In this document: positions 55,893-63,329 of the stretch, piece after piece | Position numbering within the stretch: position 1 is the stretch's first letter | How the letters are laid out: the number at the start of each line of letters is the position of its first letter | NCBI RefSeq assembly: GCF_003851885.1 | Contig: NZ_BHZE01000004.1 | Location: 1 to 64,000, forward strand | Direction: 5' to 3' | DNA length: 64,000 nucleotides | Source of the DNA: Thermaurantimonas aggregans | GTDB lineage: Bacteria > Bacteroidota > Bacteroidia > Flavobacteriales > Schleiferiaceae | Made by a program: the position numbers and the translations under genes | Notes under the pieces: model-generated | The model's database searches: none | Told to the model about the DNA's origin: nothing | The model's input: only the letters and a program-made list of their open reading frames with translations

Positions 55893-56285
55893 CTACAAAG
55901 CACCAGCTTTTTCAGCCAATTTATCAATAAAATTTTGCAAAGGTTTTTCGAGCATCATTCGCATCATCATGTTCACTTCACCATCGAAGAAAAATTGAAT
56001 GCCACTCGTTTGAGGACTTTGCTCTGATAGAGCACAAGTAAGCGTAAATTTTAAGATAGGAGTAGCTGATTCAAAGGTTATTTTCTGATTTTCTACCTTC
56101 TCCTTTACACGAAGCTGAACTTCAGGAAATCCTTTTAATCCAAATGTAAAAGTATCGCCTTCAGCCTTAAAAACTGTAACTTCAGTCGGCATTATTTCTT
56201 TGTACTTCTCAAGAGATGAAGTCAGTTGATTGTATACTTCACTAACTGGCTTATTTACTGTTATTAGTTTACTCTGTAAATTCAT
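55893..56285 (-). CDS. SRPBCC-like protein of unknown function
   Basis: A 130-residue soluble protein with the pattern of a START/SRPBCC helix-grip fold: an opening strand (SKLITVNKPVSEVYNQL), a run of beta strands (FTFGLKGFPEVQLRVKEK, KITFESATPILKF), and a long C-terminal helix (PLQNFIDKLAEKAGAL). No ligand or active residue can be named. It follows pyrE by 17 nt and is probably co-transcribed. Confidence 0.75.
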   Translation of the reverse strand: MNLQSKLITVNKPVSEVYNQLTSSLEKYKEIMPTEVTVFKAEGDTFTFGLKGFPEVQLRVKEKVENQKITFESATPILKFTLTCALSEQSPQTSGIQFFFDGEVNMMMRMMLEKPLQNFIDKLAEKAGAL

Positions 56286-56302
56286 AGGTGAAAGTTTTTA
56301 AA

Positions 56303-56944
56303 TTATTGACCCCATTTATCGGGCATTAATCTCCATTCATTCAGCTGTTTTAATTCATTTTCATTTATATACCCAACTTTTAGAGCTGTTTTTATCAAAT
56401 GCTCATAATCACTTAGCGTGATGACTTGAATGTTTTCGCTTTCAAAAAGTTTATGAGCTTCATCGAAACCATAGGAAAAAATAGCCTGTACGCCTAATAC
56501 TTTCAGACCAGCTTGTTTAAGAGCTTTAATGGCATTCAATGAACTTTTGCCAGTGGAAATCAAGTCTTCAATCACAATTATATTTTGGCCTGAAACAATA
56601 TAACCTTCGATTTGATTCATTCGGCCATGCGATTTGGGTTCTGGCCTTACATAAATAAAAGGTAGTCCAAGTTCATCGGCCACGAGTGCACCTATAGCTA
56701 TGGCACCCGTAGCTACACCAGCTACAACATCAGGTTTAGGGAAGTGCCGCTCAATGCTTTTAACCATCATCTCCCTGATGTAGGTGCGCACTGCCGGAAA
56801 GGACAAAACCACTCTATTGTCGCAATATATTGGCGACTTCCATCCGCTTGACCATTGAAAGGGAGATGACAAATTGAGCTGTACCGCTTTGATTTGCAAG
56901 AGAAATTCTGCTGCCTTTTGAGCAATATCTTTGTCAGCAATCAT
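56303..56944 (-). CDS. pyrE: Orotate phosphoribosyltransferase
   Basis: 213 residues. It joins orotate and PRPP to give OMP in pyrimidine synthesis. The PRPP-binding motif is VIEDLISTGKSS, with the upstream RPEPKSHGRMNQIEG loop. The start at ATG 56944 (MIADKDIAQKAAEF) leaves 13 nt to the divergent NUDIX start; the longer frame to 56974 would run into that gene. Its predicted promoter box lies only 7 nt upstream, so the message may be almost leaderless. Confidence 0.94.
   Translation of the reverse strand: MIADKDIAQKAAEFLLQIKAVQLNLSSPFQWSSGWKSPIYCDNRVVLSFPAVRTYIREMMVKSIERHFPKPDVVAGVATGAIAIGALVADELGLPFIYVRPEPKSHGRMNQIEGYIVSGQNIIVIEDLISTGKSSLNAIKALKQAGLKVLGVQAIFSYGFDEAHKLFESENIQVITLSDYEHLIKTALKVGYINENELKQLNEWRLMPDKWGQ
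56926..56933 (+). promoter_or_regulatory. -7 box for the NUDIX gene, inside pyrE
   Basis: TATCTTTG is an exact TAnnTTTG match on the plus strand, located within the first codons of pyrE. The predicted transcript start is near 56940, 18 nt before the NUDIX ATG. Confidence 0.5.
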
Positions 56945-56950
56945 ATGGCG

Positions 56951-56958
56951 CAAAAATA
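56951..56958 (-). promoter_or_regulatory. -7 box for pyrE
   Basis: On the minus strand this reads TATTTTTG, an exact TAnnTTTG match. TTTG lies 17 nt further upstream as a possible -33 element. The predicted start near 56945 is at the pyrE ATG. Confidence 0.5.
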
Positions 56959-57572
56959 TGTATAAAGTGAACATTCAAAATTCGCTGCTTGCAATAGGAG
57001 GCAAACCTATACGAAGACCCGACTGGCTTATCGATTATTACAATTTTTTTCCTTTTGACACGATAATCAATCAGTTAGAAAATTCACCTGTCACTTTATA
57101 CTACCATATTAAAGCGGACAGCAACGAAGAAGAAGTATGGAAAGAATTTACAAAATATTTTGAAATAATCCATGCTGCTGGTGGTGTTGTTAAAAATAAA
57201 GATGGGAAATTTCTGATAATAAAACGCCATGGCAAATTTGACCTGCCTAAAGGAAAGGTTGAAGAATATGAAAATCTAAGAGATGCTGCTCTAAGAGAAG
57301 TAGCCGAAGAATGCGGCATTAAAAACTGCACCCTCGATACAGAAGAGCCAACGATATCCTATCACACGTACAGCATCGATGGCAAGCGGGTGTTAAAGAA
57401 AACCCATTGGTTTCCGATGACCGTAGATAATTCATTGGACTTGTTCAAGCCTCAAACTGAAGAAGGAATTACGGATGTCTTCTGGCTTGAACCTGAGAAG
57501 TTAAATACAATCTTTTCAAATACGTATCCAAACATCAAGGACTTGCTTATTCATTTTTCGAAAAAAAAGTAA
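56958..57572 (+). CDS. NUDIX hydrolase
   Basis: 204 residues from ATG 56958. A 75-residue N-terminal part of unknown role precedes the NUDIX domain. The NUDIX box is present around residues 92-114 as GKVEEYENLRD then AALREVAEECGI, with the REVxEE core intact. NUDIX enzymes cleave nucleoside diphosphates linked to other groups; the substrate is not predictable here. The longer start at 56931 would overlap pyrE. Confidence 0.88.
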   Translation: MYKVNIQNSLLAIGGKPIRRPDWLIDYYNFFPFDTIINQLENSPVTLYYHIKADSNEEEVWKEFTKYFEIIHAAGGVVKNKDGKFLIIKRHGKFDLPKGKVEEYENLRDAALREVAEECGIKNCTLDTEEPTISYHTYSIDGKRVLKKTHWFPMTVDNSLDLFKPQTEEGITDVFWLEPEKLNTIFSNTYPNIKDLLIHFSKKK

Positions 57573-57633
57573 ATGGTCTGTAAAGTTTTAAATCCCATTC
57601 GCGATTTAGAACATTATTGCCTTGAAATGCCTT

Positions 57634-57641
57634 TATTTTTG
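57634..57641 (+). promoter_or_regulatory. -7 box for ahcY
   Basis: TATTTTTG is an exact TAnnTTTG match 20 nt before the ahcY ATG. A -33 TTTG is not clear. I see no riboswitch-like structure in the 89-nt gap. Confidence 0.5.
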
Positions 57642-57661
57642 TAAAAAATTCGAATACATAA

Positions 57662-58978
57662 ATGAACGCAACAGAAACAACTTACATTCCTTACAAAGTA
57701 AAAGACATCTCACTAGCCGAATGGGGACGGAAAGAGATTCAGCTCGCTGAGGCTGAAATGCCGGGATTGATGGCGCTGCGCAAAAAATACGGAGAAAGTA
57801 AACCCCTGAAAGGTGCTCGCATAGCTGGCTGTTTGCACATGACCATACAAACTGCCGTTTTAATCGAAACACTGGTAGAACTCGGAGCTGAGGTTACCTG
57901 GTCGTCTTGCAACATCTTCTCAACCCAAGATCATGCAGCTGCAGCTATTGCTGCTCGTGGCATTTCAGTGTATGCCTGGAAAGGAATGACCGAAGAAGAA
58001 TTTGATTGGTGCATCGAGCAAACCCTCTTCTTTGGTCCCGAGCGCAAGCCCCTCAATATGATCCTCGACGACGGTGGCGACCTCACTAATATGGTATTGG
58101 ATCGCTATCCTGAACTCGTACCTGGTATTCGCGGTATTTCAGAAGAAACCACTACCGGTGTACACCGCTTGTATGAACGCATGAAAAAAGGCACCTTGCC
58201 ACTTCCAGCTATTAACATCAATGACTCAGTTACCAAATCAAAATTCGACAATAAATACGGCTGTCGTGAATCAGCAGTAGATGCCGTGCGACGTGCTACT
58301 GATGTAATGATTGCCGGTAAAGTAGTAGTAGTAGCCGGTTACGGCGACGTGGGAAAAGGAACTGCTGCCTCCTTCAGAGGTGCTGGTGCTCGCGTAATAG
58401 TGACCGAAATTGACCCCATCTGTGCCCTACAGGCGGCTATGGATGGTTACGAAGTGAAGAAGATGATCAACGCTGTGCCTCTGGCCGATATCGTAATCAC
58501 CGCAACGGGCAACTGCGACATTATACGCGAAGAGCACTTCCGATTGATGAAAGACAAGACTATTGTGTGCAACATCGGTCACTTCGATAACGAAATCGAC
58601 GTAGCCTGGCTGAAGAAAAACTACGGCCATACGCGCATCAACATCAAGCCACAGGTAGATCTTTACAACGTAGATGGAAAAGACATCATATTACTGGCTG
58701 AAGGCCGTCTTGTAAACCTCGGTTGTGCTACCGGGCATCCTTCCTTTGTGATGTCTAATTCCTTTACCAACCAAGTGCTTGCCCAAATCGAATTGTGGAA
58801 TAACTACAACAAATACGAAAACAAAGTTTACACTCTGCCAAAACACCTCGATGAGATGGTGGCAAGACTACACTTGGAAAAAATCGGCGTTGAACTCGAC
58901 GAACTTACACCCAAACAAGCTGAATATATAGGTGTAGATGTAAACGGTCCGTTTAAACCAGAATATTACCGCTATTAA
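57662..58978 (+). CDS. ahcY: Adenosylhomocysteinase
   Basis: 438 residues. The enzyme splits S-adenosylhomocysteine to adenosine and homocysteine, keeping methylation reactions running. NAD is bound at [10 protein letters not shown]; the substrate site includes [28 protein letters not shown] and the C-terminal [15 protein letters not shown]. The C-terminus KPEYYRY is canonical. It is a single-gene unit with its own promoter and terminator. Confidence 0.98.
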   Translation: MNATETTYIPYKVKDISLAEWGRKEIQLAEAEMPGLMALRKKYGESKPLKGARIAGCLHMTIQTAVLIETLVELGAEVTWSSCNIFSTQDHAAAAIAARGISVYAWKGMTEEEFDWCIEQTLFFGPERKPLNMILDDGGDLTNMVLDRYPELVPGIRGISEETTTGVHRLYERMKKGTLPLPAININDSVTKSKFDNKYGCRESAVDAVRRATDVMIAGKVVVVAGYGDVGKGTAASFRGAGARVIVTEIDPICALQAAMDGYEVKKMINAVPLADIVITATGNCDIIREEHFRLMKDKTIVCNIGHFDNEIDVAWLKKNYGHTRINIKPQVDLYNVDGKDIILLAEGRLVNLGCATGHPSFVMSNSFTNQVLAQIELWNNYNKYENKVYTLPKHLDEMVARLHLEKIGVELDELTPKQAEYIGVDVNGPFKPEYYRY

Positions 58979-58992
58979 TGTAGAAAGTAAGC

Positions 58993-59022
58993 AAAAAGCC
59001 GACTAAAAAGTCGGCTTTTTTT
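58993..59022 (+). terminator. Intrinsic terminator after ahcY
   Basis: A 12-bp inverted repeat (58993-59004 with 59109-equivalent arm 59009-59020) surrounds a 4-nt loop, and the plus-strand side ends in a run of T. It lies 15 nt past the ahcY stop. Confidence 0.88.
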
Positions 59023-59035
59023 ATCTCAAAACAAT

Positions 59036-59061
59036 AAAAAAAACCGCCGAAATAGGCGGTC
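59036..59061 (-). terminator. Intrinsic terminator after the acidic lipoprotein gene
   Basis: ACCGCC (59043-59048) pairs with GGCGGT (59055-59060) around a 6-nt loop. The minus strand continues TTTTTTT. It ends the small lipoprotein transcript and faces the ahcY terminator. Confidence 0.8.
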
Positions 59062-59082
59062 TTTTTTGATGCGTTTTGCCAA

Positions 59083-59286
59083 TTACTTTTGCTCGGCAGC
59101 AGGAGTTTCAGCTTCAGCAGCGCTATCAGCTTCAGCAGTTTCAGCAGCTTCTTCTTGAGCTGGCTCTTCAGTAGCAACTTCCTCAGTAGTTTGAGTTTCT
59201 TCCTGAGCAGTTTCTTCTTTAGCGTTGTTGCAAGCTACAAAAGCTACCATAGCAAGGGCAGCAAGAAACAAATTGATTTTTTTCAT
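59083..59286 (-). CDS. Small acidic lipoprotein of unknown function
   Basis: 67 residues. The start at ATG 59286 gives MKKINLFLAALAMVAFVAC, a lipoprotein signal peptide with the lipobox FVAC and Cys19 as the lipid site. The mature chain of about 49 residues is almost only Glu, Ala and Thr, with a few Pro, Asp and Gln (EETAQEETQTTEEVATEEPA), so it is strongly acidic and likely unstructured. The frame open to 59352 was rejected because it covers the promoter. It has its own promoter and terminator, so expression as a stand-alone unit is likely. The function is unknown. Confidence 0.8.
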   Translation of the reverse strand: MKKINLFLAALAMVAFVACNNAKEETAQEETQTTEEVATEEPAQEEAAETAEADSAAEAETPAAEQK

Positions 59287-59320
59287 GACGCGTAATTTTA
59301 AAGTGATTAATAAACTGCTA

Positions 59321-59328
59321 CAAAAGTA
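59321..59328 (-). promoter_or_regulatory. -7 box for the acidic lipoprotein gene
   Basis: On the minus strand this reads TACTTTTG, an exact TAnnTTTG match 34 nt before the ATG. It sits in the loop of a small inverted repeat (GCTAC/GTAGC). Confidence 0.55.
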
Positions 59329-59484
59329 GTAGCATTTTTTTTCTTTGTACAATACTGAAAATGTGTTTTCACTTGAAATACAGAATGTTTTAATAAGATT
59401 TTAACATCGGTTGCTTTTTTAATCATTTTGAATTATATTCTTTCTTATGGATTATTCTTAATAATCCTATGTCAAAAGGTAGCA

Positions 59485-59492
59485 TACATTTG
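59485..59492 (+). promoter_or_regulatory. -7 box for the polyprenyl synthase gene
   Basis: TACATTTG is an exact TAnnTTTG match 28 nt before the ATG at 59521. Confidence 0.5.
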
Positions 59493-59520
59493 TTTCAGTT
59501 AAACATGATTTTTCTACTTT

Positions 59521-60498
59521 ATGAATTCGCTCGAAGAATATAAAAGATTGATCGAAGACTCTATAACAAAATATTCATCAGGCACTGAACCTGAAAATTT
59601 ACACAATTCCATTCGATACATACTCAACTTGGGCGGAAAACGTATAAGACCGATACTCGTACTCATGGGATATGGTGTATTTAATGACCATGTAGAGCGT
59701 GCCTTGCATCAAGCCCTTGCAATCGAGCTATTTCACAACTTCACTTTGATACACGACGACATAATGGATAGAGCGGATTTGCGCAGGGGCCATCTCACTG
59801 TTCATAAAAAGTGGAGCGAACCAACTGCCATACTCTCTGGCGATCTAATGCTCATCAAGGCATATGAACTGCTTTGCGATGCTCCACCACAATTGCTGCC
59901 GCCAATGCTTCAAGCTTTTAACACTATGGCCACTGAAGTTTGTGAAGGTCAGCAAATGGATATGGATTTTGAACAGCGAACCGATGTAAGCGAAGAGGAA
60001 TACATCGATATGATTCGCAAAAAAACCTCTGTGCTCATAGGCGCAGCTATACAAATAGGTGCGCTACGCGCTGGTGCTGACGCCTCAGAAGCAGGATTGC
60101 TGTATGAATTTGGTGTTAATATTGGCCTTGCCTTTCAAATGTTGGATGATTACTTAGATGTATTCGGTCAATCAGAAAAAACTGGAAAAGTAGAAGGCGG
60201 TGATGTGTTAAATGGAAAGAAGACGCTTCTTTTTCTTCATTGTTATCGCCATGCTGATGAACAATCGAAAAACGAATTGCTTTCGATCTATGAAAATCGA
60301 ACGTCGAAATCGAATGCTGAAAAAGTACTCGCGGCTCGAGAGCTTTTTAAGGTAACTGGTTCAGACAAATACCTCTATAAGAAGGCAGAAGATTACTATC
60401 ACATTGGTGTAAATCTATTGAAAAGTGCCGATTTTCAGAGAGAACGCATCAAACCCCTGCTCACATTGGCCGACTCTCTCATGCAAAGAGAGCATTAA
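59521..60498 (+). CDS. Polyprenyl diphosphate synthase (isoprenoid chain elongation)
   Basis: 325 residues of the trans-isoprenyl synthase family. Both Asp-rich motifs are present: DDIMD at 79-83 and DDYLD at 209-213, which bind magnesium-diphosphate. The GGKRIRP motif near 38-44 binds isopentenyl diphosphate. The first motif has the DDxxD spacing, and Phe74 lies five residues before it, which favours a short to medium product (C15-C20). Chain length cannot be fixed from sequence alone. Products feed quinone, carotenoid or lipid carrier synthesis. Confidence 0.9.
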   Translation: MNSLEEYKRLIEDSITKYSSGTEPENLHNSIRYILNLGGKRIRPILVLMGYGVFNDHVERALHQALAIELFHNFTLIHDDIMDRADLRRGHLTVHKKWSEPTAILSGDLMLIKAYELLCDAPPQLLPPMLQAFNTMATEVCEGQQMDMDFEQRTDVSEEEYIDMIRKKTSVLIGAAIQIGALRAGADASEAGLLYEFGVNIGLAFQMLDDYLDVFGQSEKTGKVEGGDVLNGKKTLLFLHCYRHADEQSKNELLSIYENRTSKSNAEKVLAARELFKVTGSDKYLYKKAEDYYHIGVNLLKSADFQRERIKPLLTLADSLMQREH

Positions 60499-60525
60499 AA
60501 AAAGGGGCTTCTGCCCCTTTTCTTT
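60497..60525. terminator. Bidirectional terminator between the convergent prenyl synthase and acyl-CoA ligase genes
   Basis: AAAGGGGC (60501-60508) pairs with GCCCCTTT (60513-60520) around TTCT. The plus strand continues TCTTT and the minus strand ends in a seven-T run. It overlaps the stop of the acyl-CoA ligase gene. Confidence 0.85.
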
Positions 60526-62290
60526 ATGAGTAGATTTTTTTGTAGAGATCTTCGTACTTTTTAAGTATAACTTTCCTTCGCAATTTCATGGTAGGAGTAA
60601 GATGACCAGCTTCTATAGACCAAACGTCAGGGGTAAGCTCGAATTTTTTAATTTTTTCCCAATTTCCAAATTCTTCGTTGTAGCGGTCCACTTCTTTCTG
60701 TATTCTTTCAATTACTTTCGGATTTTTAATGATTTCCTCGTTTGAGGTGTAAGGAATTCCCTTTCTTTCACACCATTGCCTCAAGAAGACAAAATCTGGC
60801 TGAATAAAAGCTGCTGGGTGTTTTTCATTTTCGCCAATGACCATAATTTGCTCAATGAATCGGCTTTCTTTGAACTTGTTTTCCATGATTTGAGGCGCGA
60901 TATACTTACCGCCAGATGTTTTGAAAATCTCTTTTTTGCGGTCGGTGATTTTTAAAAACTGTCCTTCAACCATTTCGCCGATATCGCCTGTATGGAAAAA
61001 TCCGTCAGCATCGATCACTTCAGCGGTCAATTCAGGCTTTTTGTAATATCCCATCATTACGTTAGGACCCTTAACAAGAATTTCTCCGTCATCGGCGATT
61101 TTTACAATACATTCATTTATGGGACGGCCTACAGTGCCAATTCTAGTACCATCGTTTTTCGGACAGTTAACCGCTATAACGGGAGAAGTTTCCGTAAGTC
61201 CATATCCCTCTTGAATATTGATTCCAGCGGCCAGAAAAATTCGACAAAGTCGAGGATTTAGGGCAGCTGCACCCGAAGCTACGGCCAAAACCCTTCCGCC
61301 AAGAGCCTCTTGCCATTTCTTGAAGATCAGCTTGCGAGCAATTGCGAGTTTGATTTTGTAAAAAAGACTTTTGCCTTTTATGTCGTATTCTTCAGCAAGT
61401 GCTACTGCCCAGTAAAACAGCGCCTTTTTGATACCTGTAAGAGCTGCGCCTTTGTCCATTATTTTATCAAAAACCTTTTCCAAGAGTCTAGGAACGGCAG
61501 TGAAAATGGTCGGACGTACTTCGCGCAAATTGTCGCCTATGGTATCCATACTTTCGGCATAATATACCGAGATAAAGTTGTAACAGTACAAATAGTTGAG
61601 CATGCGCTCGTAAATGTGACACATAGGCAAAAAGCTGAGAGCCACCCCGCCATCGGTGATAGGGAGACGGTCTTGGCAGTTCATTACATTACTAGCAATG
61701 TTTCGATGGCTGAGCATCACGCCCTTAGGCCTACCTGTAGTACCTGAGGTATAAATAAGAGTAGCCAGTTGTTCAGGCTTGATGCTTTGCATAATGGACT
61801 CTAACTCAGCCCGCTTGTTGGAACTTTTTCCCAGTTCTATTACTTCCTTAAAGTTGGGAAGGTCGGGTTCCTCATCAAATACATAGACTTTTGAGAGAGT
61901 AGGTACTTGTGGTTTTATACGCATTACTTTCTCATAAAGCGCACGGTCAGACACAAAACAGATTCTTACCTCAGCATCGTTGAAAATGTAGATGTAATCA
62001 TCTTCAGAGGCGGTAGGATATACGGGCACATTGATGGCACCACATTGCATAATACCGATATCGCAGAAGTTCCATTCAAAGCGGTTGTTAGTGCTGATTA
62101 AGACAACTTTGTCATCGGGCTTAATGCCCAGTTCCATTAAGCCGAGTGCAATATTTTCTGCAGTTTCTACATATTCTTTCGTAGAGATTTCAATCCATTT
62201 TCCATTTCGTTTAGATGCTAAAGAAACGGACAATGGCTTTTTTTCGAGCTGGTATTTTGGGAAGTCAAAAAGTCTTGTAGGCTGATTCAT
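60524..62290 (-). CDS. Long-chain acyl-CoA synthetase (AMP-forming)
   Basis: 588 residues of the ANL superfamily. It activates long-chain fatty acids to acyl-CoA through acyl-AMP at the membrane face. The ATP loop is LIYTSGTTGRPKGVMLSH. QEGYGLTETSPVIAVN and DGFFHTGDIGEM provide the A5 and A7 core motifs, and KEIFKTSGGKYIAPQIME is the hinge and C-terminal Lys region. The length and this last motif match the bacterial FAA1-like long-chain group. It stands alone, converging with the prenyl synthase gene. Confidence 0.93.
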   Translation of the reverse strand: MNQPTRLFDFPKYQLEKKPLSVSLASKRNGKWIEISTKEYVETAENIALGLMELGIKPDDKVVLISTNNRFEWNFCDIGIMQCGAINVPVYPTASEDDYIYIFNDAEVRICFVSDRALYEKVMRIKPQVPTLSKVYVFDEEPDLPNFKEVIELGKSSNKRAELESIMQSIKPEQLATLIYTSGTTGRPKGVMLSHRNIASNVMNCQDRLPITDGGVALSFLPMCHIYERMLNYLYCYNFISVYYAESMDTIGDNLREVRPTIFTAVPRLLEKVFDKIMDKGAALTGIKKALFYWAVALAEEYDIKGKSLFYKIKLAIARKLIFKKWQEALGGRVLAVASGAAALNPRLCRIFLAAGINIQEGYGLTETSPVIAVNCPKNDGTRIGTVGRPINECIVKIADDGEILVKGPNVMMGYYKKPELTAEVIDADGFFHTGDIGEMVEGQFLKITDRKKEIFKTSGGKYIAPQIMENKFKESRFIEQIMVIGENEKHPAAFIQPDFVFLRQWCERKGIPYTSNEEIIKNPKVIERIQKEVDRYNEEFGNWEKIKKFELTPDVWSIEAGHLTPTMKLRRKVILKKYEDLYKKIYS

Positions 62291-62373
62291 TGTTAATGAA
62301 TTTTTAATGTTTGCAAATAAAACAAATTACACCGTTAATGAGAAGGATAGTTTATCAAAAAATTGTTGTTAAA

Positions 62374-62404
62374 CAAAAAAACCTCCCGAATGGGAGGTTT
62401 TTTT
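62374..62404 (-). terminator. Intrinsic terminator after the DUF2795 gene
   Basis: ACCTCCC (62381-62387) pairs with GGGAGGT (62392-62398) around GAAT. The minus strand continues TTTTTTGTTT. It lies 14 nt past the DUF2795 stop. Confidence 0.88.
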
Positions 62405-62417
62405 CAGATGTTGATGG

Positions 62418-62642
62418 TTAATACTCGTCTTCGTTCCAGAGGAAGTCTTCCTGAGTAGGATAATCTGGCCATATGTCTTCTATCGACTCATAGATCTCGC
62501 CTTCATCATCTTCTATGGCCTGTAGGTTTTCGATTACCTCTAATGGCGCACCAGTACGAATCGCGTAATCGATGAGCTCATCCTTTGTGGCCGGCCACGG
62601 TGCATCACTAAGGTAAGATGCTAATTCAAGCGTCCAGTACAT
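62418..62642 (-). CDS. DUF2795 family protein
   Basis: A 74-residue acidic protein. The pattern APWPATKDELIDYAIRTGAP and VIENLQAIEDDEGEIYESIE matches DUF2795, a small helical family of unknown function. The C-terminus is very acidic (DYPTQEDFLWNEDEY). It is a single-gene unit with an exact -7 box 25 nt upstream and a strong terminator. Confidence 0.9.
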   Translation of the reverse strand: MYWTLELASYLSDAPWPATKDELIDYAIRTGAPLEVIENLQAIEDDEGEIYESIEDIWPDYPTQEDFLWNEDEY

Positions 62643-62666
62643 CGTCCGGGGTTTTTAAATTTTTTG

Positions 62667-62674
62667 CAAAAGTA
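62667..62674 (-). promoter_or_regulatory. -7 box for the DUF2795 gene
   Basis: On the minus strand this reads TACTTTTG followed by CAAAAA, an exact TAnnTTTG match 25 nt before the ATG. Confidence 0.6.
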
Positions 62675-62725
62675 TAAATAACTTATGGAATATTTCAAAG
62701 TGGAATAAACACAAAGCTCTTGTAT

Positions 62726-63274
62726 TTATTGTATTGATTTCCAGGGTGTTTCTTGAGAGCCGGTGAGAAATAAGGTAAATCTTGCCAACGTAAAGAGGTA
62801 GTCTGAAAGCCTGTTAAGAAATTTGATAATTCCTGGCTCAACTTGCTCTTCAGAGGCAAGTAATACAACAATTCGCTCGGCTCTACGGCATACACAGCGC
62901 GCAAGGTGACAATACGATGCTACTGGGTGACCTCCCGGTAATATGAAGTTTTTTAGAGGCTTAAGGTGTTTGGTCATTTCGTCAATATAGCCTTCTAAAG
63001 CTTCTGTTGAATTTTCAGGCCAAGGTGTGAGATACGACTTTGCCTGTTCATTTTCAGCTGCAAGATGACTGCCAGCTAAAAAGAGCAAATTCTGTATTTG
63101 ATGAAGTTGTTTAATGATATCAGGATGCATGTACTCGTCAGCAACCAAACCCACCCATGAGTTTAGCTCATCTAACGTTCCATATGCTTCGATGCGAATG
63201 TGGTACTTCTCTACTCTACTGCCACCGAGCAGCGATGTCTGACCTCCATCACCTGATTTTGTGTAAATTTTCAT
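62726..63274 (-). CDS. PduO-type cob(I)alamin adenosyltransferase
   Basis: 182 residues. It transfers the adenosyl group of ATP to cob(I)alamin, making coenzyme B12. The N-terminal TKSGDGGQTSLLGGSRVEK is the ATP-binding motif of the PduO family, followed by YGTLDELNSWVGL and the CRRAER motif with the conserved Arg. No other cobalamin gene is adjacent. It lies 55 nt after the OmpA-family gene on the same strand and may be in its transcript. Confidence 0.94.
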   Translation of the reverse strand: MKIYTKSGDGGQTSLLGGSRVEKYHIRIEAYGTLDELNSWVGLVADEYMHPDIIKQLHQIQNLLFLAGSHLAAENEQAKSYLTPWPENSTEALEGYIDEMTKHLKPLKNFILPGGHPVASYCHLARCVCRRAERIVVLLASEEQVEPGIIKFLNRLSDYLFTLARFTLFLTGSQETPWKSIQ

Positions 63275-63329
63275 TTGAAAATAGCTTTTGAAATGGATTA
63301 TGTCAAAATTAGAGGGATGGAAGACTTTT

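Noticed and set aside
62695-62904. A 69-codon minus-strand frame over the end of the adenosyltransferase gene
   Set aside because: It is an out-of-frame shadow of a clear PduO-type gene.
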